Of a stretch of 64,000 bases of DNA, positions 44,687-54,488 are shown piece by piece. The position numbers and the translations under genes are program-made. The stretch is from Agaricus subrufescens (taxonomy: Eukaryota; Basidiomycota; Agaricomycetes; Agaricales; Agaricaceae). The stretch lies in contig JAQOTE010000024.1 in NCBI GenBank assembly GCA_029945375.1, positions 1-64,000 of the forward strand, written 5' to 3'. The notes beneath the pieces were generated by a model. The model made no database searches, was not told the origin of the DNA, and saw only the letters and a program-made list of their open reading frames with translations. The first letter of the stretch is position 1, and each line of letters starts with the position of its first letter.

Positions 44687-47593
44687 TCACACAACGCTCC
44701 CATACCTTTTATGGACTTCCAACGGAATTTCGCACCAGAACCAATAAGTCCATTCCGACACCCCATCCTCCATATCAACAAATCGAAACTCTACGCAACA
44801 CTCCCCGGTCGAAGTAAACAGAATAAGGGTGGTATGATCAGGAGAATGAGCTTTCCAATTTTGCAATTGGAAATCTAGCCGTGCAAAGCACGGAGCACAA
44901 GTCTCATCGAACCTAGTTCTCCAGTCTTGATCCGCCCCTCCTTCCCACTTGCCTTCGCGTTCATGCTGTATATCTCAATTTCAATCAGCGTGTTGGCAAG
45001 TGCGAGTATATTACTGACTAGGCAAGATGAAATCCACGGATCATGTGAATGTACTCCTGCCACATCAGGACGACGAAAATGCAACTTGACAGCTGTGAAA
45101 AATTGTGGGTTGTTTACGACTTCAAGAGGTATTTGTTTGAGTATTCCGCTGGATAAGAAACCAGGACGTTGAGAGGCATCCTTATAGATAGCTGCAGCGA
45201 CACAAACATGGAATAACGGGTTATGGAAGACTCACAGACACTAATTCGAGTAACTCATAACGAGGAAAAGCAGGCAAATATCGCTTAGATCGCGCTGTCA
45301 GAAGGCGAATGCAAAATTCACTCTGGAACGTTGGATCCCGACGTTCAACCCCAGCTACAACTGCCCCGATTGCTGTCTTATAGAGCACCAACCTCATATC
45401 ATCGTCATTATAACCAGCTACGTCCTCAATCCGCCAAGTCAGCGAAATCTTGTCTCCAGTACCGGGGCCGCGCAACAAGAGGCCATGCAGAAAAATATAA
45501 TCCACGCCACCGAAATTGATTCCATCAGGAGCCTCATTCAAAATTCTGAATGCACATTGCGTTGCGAGTTGTCGAGCTTCATCTTGCATATCGGAGAAAA
45601 AATTGGATCGGGTAGAGTCAGATATAAAGTCGATGAATGATTTATGAAAGGCTCAAGCGCTTCGTTGTAAGCTTGGTCGCGCCGAAGGACATTGAACACA
45701 GAATGGAGATGATTGAGAGCGGCGTAAGCTTCATCAGGTGTTATACCTAACCAGTTGCATAAGTCAACAAAGCTTGGACTAACGACATACATCAGAGCCC
45801 GATCCCAAGGCGACGCCAATGCCAACAGAAGTTTTCGTGTAATGACCATGATTTTTGGAGAAACTTTCGAGAGAATTCGTGCATACAAGGCATCAAGTAG
45901 AGCCATCGGATGCTCCTCCGGTGAGAGGTGGCTCATGAGATGCTCGTCAATAACATGCAGAACATCAGAGAGCTGCGAGACCGGGCTTCCGACCGTCGAG
46001 TCACTAATATATCTGACGACAGTCTGTGCATATGCACGTAGCCCGCCGGCTGCTTTCGCGATAATCCAAATGTGTCGTTCCTCAGGCCAGAGCGGATCGA
46101 GTGACCCTGACGCGTCTTTAATCTCCATCGATTGGTCACGAAGGAACCGTTCAACGTCGGCACAAGCTTCGTCAGAATTTACAGGAATCTCCTCCTTCTC
46201 ATACACGGGGATGACGTTGCGTTTAGAGAAGAAGGAAGTGATGTGTGATTCGGGGCGGCTGGCAATGAGCCAGACTAAGGGTGAGGAAGGATGCTTGATG
46301 CAGAGATCGGATATGAGATGCAGGAGGTCCTGTTGCGTGCGTGGATTGGCGCATTCATCAAGGCCATCAATGACGACCAGGACACGACCGGCAGAGTTCA
46401 ATTGTGGGTAGCATATAAAGGGTTCGACAATTAACTTGTTGAACTGCTTTGTCATGGGTGATTGAAGAAGTGACGGATCACGAACGATCTCCGGCTCAAT
46501 GATTTGACGATAGGTGTTAGATTTGGCCGCAAACTGATAGGAAAGTGTAGTCACAGCTTTTGTTCCATCATGACGCCCATTGATAGAAAAGAAAACCGAT
46601 GCATGGTAGTTCACCGCCAGTTTGGAAGACTCTGTAACATTTTGCATGACAGCTGACTTTCCCACTCCAGCTGCACCGACCACTCAACGTATCTTTTTCA
46701 CGCCATGACAGTTGTGAATGAAGGCTATGCATCGTCCAAGAACAGCCAAGCGGGTCCCAGGATGGCATCGCGGAGGGGGGTCACGAGCAGAAGAATCGGA
46801 TGCTGCGCCAGGAATAGTCTCCTTGAGAAGCTTCTCCATAACTGCCAGGAATGAGGATCAGTCGAGGCGATGAAAGAATGATTTTGATTGCTTACATTGA
46901 CTTGAGGTCGTGCTTAGGTTGGTGTTCGTAATAGCGACTAGCAGTAATGCTGTCAGTAGTGGCAAACAAATAATGCAGTGGTATATCCCTTACTGTTGCC
47001 CTGGTTGCTATAGACAAAGTTTCCCATGGCAGAAACATTATGGGCTTGATTAAACATTCCTTGGTTCTGAACCTGCCGCTGTGAAAGATTGGACCTAGAG
47101 TTTCTGCTTTTTCAATTGCGATTGAGATACACAAGGAAGCTCACGTTTACAGGTTCAGGATTCAACGGCTGTCGGGGCATTGTAAGTTTACATGTTGCAC
47201 GCCGCGGTTCGATATTATTTTGGGCTTGAATAATGGTAGCAGAGCTGGAAGAAGACGAAAAGTGTGTAGGCTGATCGACATCAGGAGTTACTGATGTGGT
47301 GTCTGTGAAGGTTGGCTACTAGAGGGGTTTGCAACCTTATCCATAGACAGGCAGCCCGCAGGATTCTCAGGTACAACTGGATGCTCGGAATCTGATTGAA
47401 AAGGAGTGGCAGTGGCCGCATACACCGCCTGCTCTAACAATGAGCATGGGTGCAGTGCAGGAGAAGTGGTAGTGCCGGGTGAGCGGAGAACGACTGCATC
47501 ATTTGGAGAGCGTGATAAAGATGGCTGGGGTGAACATGAGCGCGATCGGCGAAAACGCAAGAGTTGAGAAAGTCGGAGCGAAAATCCTGGCAT
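44687..47593 (-). pseudogene. NLR-5: NACHT NLR gene with a nonsense codon and a frameshift
   Basis: Exons can be traced at 47593-47292, then a weakly defined exon, 47078-46994 (MFNQAHNVSAMGN motif), 46937-46896 (microexon, TNTNLSTTSSQ), 46841-45236 (NACHT), 45180-45019 and 44965-44687. Two lesions lie in the NACHT exon. The conserved Trp just before the P-loop (RWVVGAAGVGKS in paralogues) is a TGA stop at 46686-46684. A one-base deletion near 45646 (PFHKSF region) shifts frame. Otherwise LVVIDGLDEC, WLIASRPESH and the C-terminal module (CAPC, EFRFVDMEDGVSEWTYW) are preserved, so inactivation is recent. No copy of the 25-bp promoter element is evident upstream. Confidence 0.85.
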
Positions 47594-48038
47594 TGGATGG
47601 GTGAGGGTGGAAGGCAGACCCACCCAGCATGTTAGCTATAATTGACACAGTAGACGCTCAGACGAAGGCACCGTTACTCGCTCTTTTGAGAATAGCCGGT
47701 CATGATGTGAGGAGCAAATACAAGGGAGGTACTTGCTTGTCATTGGCCATTATGTCACCCATCATCGTGTGACCTCCCCTCTGACTCTCCTCCTCCTGGG
47801 GCCTAGACTGAGCCCTTTTTTTTTTGCACCAAAGGGCAGACACATAACTGGTTTTGTCTCTCCCTTATCTCTCTGCTATATCAGAGAAGCCCCCACCTTA
47901 AAAACTGGTATCACCGTGAGATGAATGTCTCGTGGGTTTATCGGTATTCAGTGAGTCAATGTTCTTATAATGTACAACATACACACCTTGCAAATTGGAA
48001 AAGCACCTATTGGATTCAGTATCGGCATCTGAGTGGGA
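47594..48038. other. Divergent intergenic region NLR-5/NLR-6
   Basis: Promoter region for NLR-5 (-) and NLR-6 (+). It holds a pyrimidine-rich stretch with a 10-T run near 47818 and no coding signal. Confidence 0.4.
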
Positions 48039-48079
48039 GTGTGGGCAAGATAGGGACACTAGTGCATATGCTATAAATA
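48039..48079 (+). promoter_or_regulatory. Conserved NLR core promoter, NLR-6
   Basis: GTGTGGGCAAGATAGG then GACACTAGTGCATATG and CTATAAATA (TATAAATA at 48072-48079), 62 bp before the ATG at 48142. It has a few substitutions relative to NLR-2 and NLR-3. Confidence 0.72.
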
Positions 48080-49191
48080 AGTGGCATCTACACGTTGTCG
48101 TCACATGATGAGCTTTGCTCTTACCCTCGACGTGCGCCAGCATGCCTGACTTCGGCTCCCGCCCTTCTCATTTCCTAGGTCCTCACCGCTCATCACGCTC
48201 ACACTCATCCGCAGCAAAATCCCGCAACCACTCCCATTCTCCTTATCCTGCTCCGTCCTCCCGTCCTTCCTCTAGACAACGTGCTCTGGAGCAGGACATA
48301 GATGTCGAGAGAGGTACGTCTTTTTCCTTTTATCCTAGTGGCCTAGCGTGTCTCAATGACCATTAGACCATACGGATGTGGACACAACATGTGGAGGTGC
48401 CGCTGGTCAACCCTCGCTAGCGTTACCGCCAATCACATCAGTCTTAACGCCCGAGTCTATCACCCCAGATCTAGTTGCTCCTACAGCTATTTCTGTCTCA
48501 CCTGTTTCTAATTCGACGGACTCAACCCAAGTTCTGCATCCTTCGGATTTACTTGCGACGTCTCTGCAGCCATCTTTGGTTGTTGAACGACAACGCGTGA
48601 GTCGCGTTTTAACTTTCACTTGGAAAGATGATGCTGAACAATTCAAAGCCACCTTCATCCAAGGATTTAACGTCATCGGCATCACAACATCAGGGCCAAG
48701 GGATATTCAAATATGTGAGCAATTTTTCGGTTGTAGGGTCAAATTTCATTGAAAAGACCGACAGTGAGCCGTGTTGACTTCGCTTGGGTGATTTCCCGAT
48801 ATAAACCTACAACTTTCTTAGTCACAAACAACATCAACGTCTCAAGCCAATGTAAGCAACATAGCGAGTTTTGTAACTACTGTTGATCACTACTCTATTA
48901 GTCATGAAAGACTTTCTGAAGGAAACAATACCCGGTGCGGCAGCTGATTCCTCGGCTCGCGATCCACCCCCGAGATGTCATCCCGGAACTCGGTTGGCCA
49001 TTCTCGAACGATGTTTGCATTTCATTGCCCACTGCGAGGGAAGCAAAAAGACGCGCTGGGTAGTCGGGGGTGCAGGAGTGGGAAAGTCTGCCATCATGCA
49101 GAGCATCACAGAGTCTCCTAAGCTTTCAGTAGATCATCGCGCGTCGGTCTTCCTTTCTATCAATGGGCGTGACGAGGGAACAAAGACCATC

Positions 49192-49207
49192 ATTACACTT
49201 TCTTATC
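49192..49207 (+). repeat. 16-bp target-site duplication, left copy
   Basis: ATTACACTTTCTTATC, repeated exactly at 50955-50970. It flanks the LINE insertion; the uninterrupted paralogues have this sequence once. Confidence 0.92.
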
Positions 49208-50954
49208 TTTTTTTTTTTTTTTTTTTTTTTTGAAATCAAATGATTTATATACCGGCGCCCGATCGCAGTCCGGTCCTACTACATACACGTAATAGAATTA
49301 TTTAAGGAGAAAGAGAGAAAACTCCAAACCCAAGACGTCATGCCGCCTTCCAGCTCAAACAATGCATCCTCCATGGCAGGGCTCCAGCAGGTCGCAAGGA
49401 AAATGGGGTCGGTATTCCTTCCCCGGATCGAGACAGAGACACGTCCATCAGGACTTAAACACCAGACCAGGCCTCAATCCAGGCAAGGTCTCGTCCCTTC
49501 GCCCACCCTCTAAGACCATTAGGGAATATCATCCCGGAATCCCGGGGTTTCACCCCCCATAAGTGTCAGTCGTTCTATCCGCCAGAAGCCCGGTGGGGAG
49601 TACCCGGCTTAACCCAGCAGCATCGACGAGACACCGCCCCCAGACCCCAGTCACCCGTCGAGACCCCAGAGACGGCAGAACCCAGAACTACAACACTCAC
49701 CCTTCAGGAGGGACCCCAACCCAGTGTGTCCCGAAAAACCCCTCTCCTACTCAGGTGAAAACCGCGCATGAATCTCTTCCGGCGGCTCCTCGAACGAAAA
49801 AATCCATGGATTATCTTCAAGGTAGACAAGGACCTCCGTGAGGGTCACAAACCGCTCTTGACGTCTGGCCCGCGCAAGCGCTTCGCACTCATTAAGTAAA
49901 TGATCACGGGTCTGGTTTGCACCAGACCGACAATAGTGGCAGTAGGTGGTGATAGAATCACCCACTTTAAAACGAACCCTGTACTCGGCAGTAGGCTCGT
50001 GGTTCAGGATGAGTCTCGTGGCCCTCGCACACATGCGGGGCTCGTTGATCAAGATACTGGAAAGCCACGTCCCACCACCAACATAGGACGGAACTAACCG
50101 CTTCTTCTTGTCCTCGTATTCATAGAGGTCAAAAAACTGATTTCCGCGGAAATCTGGAGAGTGGAACAAGCGGTGCCACTCATCCATGCATGCCTTCTGA
50201 ACCCGGCGGCGTTCAGAGGCCAAAGTAGTCCAAGGCGTACCATGCTCACCAAAGCGATAGTAAGCCTGGTGATTCTTGAGGTCCTTAGCAGAGACCCCGG
50301 GAAGACCCCACCCCAGGTGGTTCCTGGCATGGACGAAGGTGACCTTGGCTTCCCCAAAAGTGGAAAGCCAGGGCCGAAGTCGACGGGCAGCGAACAAAGA
50401 TAGCTGCTGACCCGAGTGCGGTTTTGGATCCATCAGGACTCTCGCCATAGTAATGGCGCCTGTGAATATGACAATGTTGCGCACCCACGGGACCTTAAGG
50501 CCCAGGTCGATGGCACGTGTGAGACTATCCAATTCAGCGTCCTGCTGAGTGGAGTGCCCCAGTGGGAAGGAGAAGTCTTGTTTGAAGCCTTCGCCGCCTT
50601 CTCCCCAATCCCATTGAGCCGAAGCAGCCGAAGCCGCCTCAAGCTCGCCCTTGGGGTCTACCAAAGCGGCAGTCCCCAGAATGACTGTGTGTGGGACTTC
50701 CTCGTAAGAAGCCCAAAGTTGAGTGAGGCGTAAGATGTCAGCATCATCTTTAATCGCCCCAGAAGGTGGAGAATCGACGAACGAAACACGATCGCCGAAG
50801 TCATCCAGAATGCGGTATCCAGGTCGGGCCTCCACGCAGTCAGCCTCGAATGGTTCCTGGACACTCGGAACAGCGCGGCCCAAGTCCGAAATAAAGGACT
50901 TGACCTTCTCCCGAACCTTCAACGGAAGGTGGGCGTTATGGAACCGGTGGGCCA
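49208..50954 (-). mobile_element. 5'-truncated non-LTR retrotransposon (LINE), antisense in NLR-6
   Basis: Read on the minus strand, the element starts at 50954 inside an ORF, has a stop at 49747, a ~515-nt 3' UTR and ends in a 24-nt poly(A) (T run at 49208-49231). A perfect 16-bp duplication flanks it. Truncated 5' end, poly(A) and target duplication are the marks of target-primed reverse transcription. Only the 3' part of ORF2 is retained, so this copy cannot move by itself. Confidence 0.93.
49747..50954 (-). pseudogene. 3' part of LINE ORF2: RNase H-like domain and C-terminal zinc knuckle
   Basis: The frame is open from the truncation point for about 400 codons. It has an RNase H-like region (TVILGTAALVDPKGE ... 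VRNIVIFTGAITMARVLMDP ... VTFVHARNHLGWGLPG) and a C-terminal CCHC motif (CHYC ... TRDHLLNEC). The first catalytic Asp of RNase H is not evident, so this domain may be degenerate. The RT domain is missing through 5' truncation. There is no true start codon; the apparent first codon is TTG at the insertion junction. Confidence 0.8.
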
Positions 50955-50970
50955 ATTACACTTTCTTATC
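50955..50970 (+). repeat. 16-bp target-site duplication, right copy
   Basis: Exact repeat of 49192-49207. NLR-6 coding sequence continues in frame directly after it. Confidence 0.92.
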
Positions 50971-52808
50971 AGTTTGCCGCCAAATCACAGTCATATCGTT
51001 GGGTTATTGAGGATGAGATCAATCGTGACCCATCCCTCCTTCAGTCATCGATGGCTGTCCAATTTGAAAGGTTCATTGTACAACCATTCATTTACAACTC
51101 GGATACAAGCTCTACTGGTCGTGTGCTGATCATTGTTGACGGCCTTGACGAGTGCAAGGACATACGTACCCAGGTCGAGCTCCTCCGTCTTATCTCTGGT
51201 TTCTGCATATCTTATCCATCGTCACCCATCGCATGGCTCATTGCCAGCCGTCCTGAACCACATATCATCTCTTTCTTCGCTAGACCCGAAGTTTCACCAA
51301 CTTACGAGAAGGAGGAAATTGCTGTTGACTCTAACGAAGCACGTGCAGATGTGGAACGATTCCTTCGCTATGAGTTGGCTGAGATTGGGAGAGCATCAAA
51401 TTCACTCGATCCGTGTTGGCCCGATGAACAGCAGTTGTGGAAGCTAGCAAACGCTGCCGGCGGGCTATTCGCTTATGCGCAGACTGTCGTCAGATACATT
51501 AGCGACTCAAATGTTTGCGACCCAGCCTCACAGCTCGTCGACGTCTTGAATGTCATTGATGAACTTCCATTGTCCCACCTGTCCCAAGAAGATCATCCGA
51601 TGGCTTTACTCGATGCACTATATGCCCGAGTCTTATCAAACGTTCCACCGAGGATCATGTTCAATGCTCGAAAACTCTTATCAGCGGTAGCATCAGGTTG
51701 GAATCTGACCATGGGGGGGTGGGACAATCTCATTGTTCTATGCAACTGGTTAGGAATGACTGCGAATGAAGCTTATACTGCTCTCAATCGCCTCCGTGCG
51801 GTTTTGGATTTTCCCGAACGTCATGAAGCACATCAGCGAGCACCCGAACCTTTCCACAAATCTTTCATCGACTATCTACACAGGTCCGAATTTTCCAGTG
51901 ATATCACGCTCGAAGCTCAACAAATCATGGTTGACTGTGCATTGAGAGTATTGAAGGAGGCCCCCAATGGCTATGACTTTGACACGCCCGATGACTCTTT
52001 TTATTACGGTATACTGGCTCCCTGTAGTGGCGCTGGAGATCAGCTTTCGTTTTCGTGGCCGGCTCAGGACGGGATTGACTGGGATGATGCACAAACACGA
52101 CAGGATATGTATCACCTAGCAATTGGACAAGTCGTGCAAGGCATAGAACGCGCGGATCCAGTGTTCCAGACTAAACCCTACATCGAGCTCTTGACTACTC
52201 GGTTTAACTTTCACAATTCACGCTTTCCCTTCAATAAATTGTGCGATGTGATGTTTGTGAGTGTCGCATGATATTTTCACTCCATATTTGTCACTGAAAT
52301 GATACATCAGGATACATCTCGACGCGATGAATTCTTACAGCACGGCATGCTGAAGCAAATACCCGCCAAAAAAATCCCCATTTCCAATCATTATAGCTTA
52401 TTTACTAGTAAGATACGCTTCCGCCGTCCCGTTACGGCAATGGTTTTACCTGATGTGTGGGAATCATCTTGTAAGGTGAGTGAAACGTTAGCATTTCCAA
52501 ACACCCATTGATTTTGTACTCTACAGCACAAACGGGACAGCCAGTGCAAACAAGAAGAGGAGCGGAATTGGACAACTACCTTTCAAAGGGCGAAGTGTGC
52601 TTTCTGCTCTGATAGGCTTAGACACCAACTGAAAAGTTTCGTTGCCCATTCTCCGGATTACACTGTTCCGATTATGTTCACATCGTCAGATATCTGTTGG
52701 ATCGAAGTTGGATTCGTTGATCCGGAGGACGGTGTGTCAGAGTGGACATATTGGTTGCCACTTCGCCTGTATTGGTCGGAACGTAAGAAGCTTGGCAGTA
52801 CAATATAA

Positions 52809-53440
52809 TGTATTATGCACTGCTGAATTGATTCCATTGAGAATGATAAGGTCGATGTTGTCTGGTCGTTTAGAGGACTTCTGACGCAATCCAATCAAGT
52901 TATGTCTGATAATGCTGATGTTATATCTCTCTTCCGAGTCATCCACCTTTGTCTCATAAGTCGCTTGAAGTATGTTAAGAAACTTGCCTCTGACCGTGCA
53001 TGTTGAAGCCCACTTCAGGATCTAAAAAGCAGCAAGATGCGTGATAGATTCCGTTATATCAACTCACCCAGCATTCGGTTCACAACAACTCTCATGCCTT
53101 CCGGCACCAAAGCGGGGGCATGTTACTTCAAACTGACAAGCGCTCTGATGGGGAACTTGATTGTCTGTGAGCTCAGAACTGTTGGCTGTAGTTCCAGTGA
53201 GAAGTATTCCGTTCCTGACTGCAAGTTGACTTTATGACGTTCATGACAAGTTACACTTGAAGCCAACACTGTAGACCTATTCCCTACCCCTTTCTGTGCT
53301 TAGCTATTGCGCTCTCACCATATTAATTCTCGACAACTTCACAACACGCATCAGACTACCTATTCCTAACAGTCAGTCCTTTTAATAGATCTCTCTGTCG
53401 CAGGTGGCTCGAAGATAGACATACAGGAGTCTAATATGCA
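52809..53440 (+). repeat. 3' flank of NLR-6, duplicated after NLR-3
   Basis: Aligns with 39442-40020 downstream of NLR-3 over several hundred bases with modest divergence. No coding capacity is evident. Confidence 0.75.
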
Positions 53441-54488
53441 AGGTCTTAGGTCTGACAAGGATGTCGTGATCGTCAAATGCCGGAATAACATGTGACGCTC
53501 GAATGGTCTTTCATCAACTTGACCTATGCCTAAATTCCTTTTACGCCTTCTTAAGGGTCTGAAAAACCTCACCATTCATGACGGTCTGAATCCCCAAAGC
53601 CACCCCAAGCAGACATCCAAGATGTTGCGGTCGCCTCTCCCTTTTCCGGGCCATATTTTGGCAAGCTAGAGCAGGACCTGCTCGCTGCAACAAGCACTGT
53701 GCATCCTCTATCTCTGATATGAATAAAAATGTCCACTGGGATGCTTCACGACAACAGAGTGTTGAATAATTTAAGCCAACTCCCGCAAGCTTCTTACTCA
53801 GCCAGAGAGCGATGAACGTTCTCGAAGCCAACATTCCGCTGCTGCGGAACACTGAGAATTCTATTCCCTATAGCCAGTCGACTTCCCATGCATTTCTGTT
53901 CATGAAAACTCTATTCAATCGCAGCAGTCCCCACCATCGCAAAATCGGTCACCACGTCTCCTCATAGTTTTACACCATCCGTTAGATCCTCGACCTCCGG
54001 GGAAATGAAGAAGCTGAAAAACACAAAGCGACCCCTCCCCCAACGAATACTCACTACAAGCGAAATATTATGGCTCAGGCACGCTCAATCATGCTCAGAA
54101 CTTTGCCGCAGGGGGGAACTTTATTGATATTCTGGTGCCAGTGATGTAGGAAATGGTGAGTAGTATTTCTAGGTGATCGGCATATATTGAATATATCTAG
54201 TCACTTTAACGACTCGGAGTACTGTGAATACTTTGAGGACATGTAATAAACACTGCTTTTTCACTACCACTATTGATCACCATATTCTGCAGTCGTGGAG
54301 AAACTTATCTCAGGGAGTCAGTTCAATGTAGATGATCCGAATGCAAGGCACGATAGTAGTATTATCAACTGTATAGTGAATCAGTTTCACTGGCAGCCCT
54401 CTACAATCATGCAACATAAGCGGCTTCGAGATTGTGAGACGTGATTATCATCATTTGTGACGAAAACGACTTGCTAGTACATGAGGTA
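53441..54488. other. Intergenic between convergent NLR-6 and NLR-7
   Basis: No gene recognised. The minus-strand frame 53852-53541 lacks a known motif. Near 54310-54460 there is weak similarity to the 3' flank repeat of NLR-4, 8 and 9. Confidence 0.4.

Larger units (their letters stand above)
48142..52808 (+). pseudogene. NLR-6: NACHT NLR gene interrupted by a LINE insertion
   Basis: Exons follow the NLR-2 plan: 48142-48313, 48367-48596, 48649-48763, 48822-48851, the NACHT exon 48902-49207 resumed at 50971-52256, then 52311-52475 and 52527-52808. Ignoring the LINE and one copy of its 16-bp target duplication, frame is intact throughout (861 aa before insertion). The break lies after the P-loop (GGAGVGKS), within the ITLSYQFAAK segment, so the present protein would lack Walker B. 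A motif variant FKYVSNFSVVGSN occurs in exon 3. The C-terminal module has CAFC and VGFVDPEDGVSEWTYW. The paralogue NLR-3 is disrupted independently. Confidence 0.88.

Noticed and set aside
49208..49231. T-run as a transcription terminator.
   Set aside because: It is the poly(A) tail of the antisense LINE, directly abutting the target duplication.
49747..50955. Open frame starting 'M' at 50955 as a complete host gene.
   Set aside because: The first codon is TTG at the insertion junction and the product is the 3' part of a LINE ORF2 flanked by a target duplication and poly(A).
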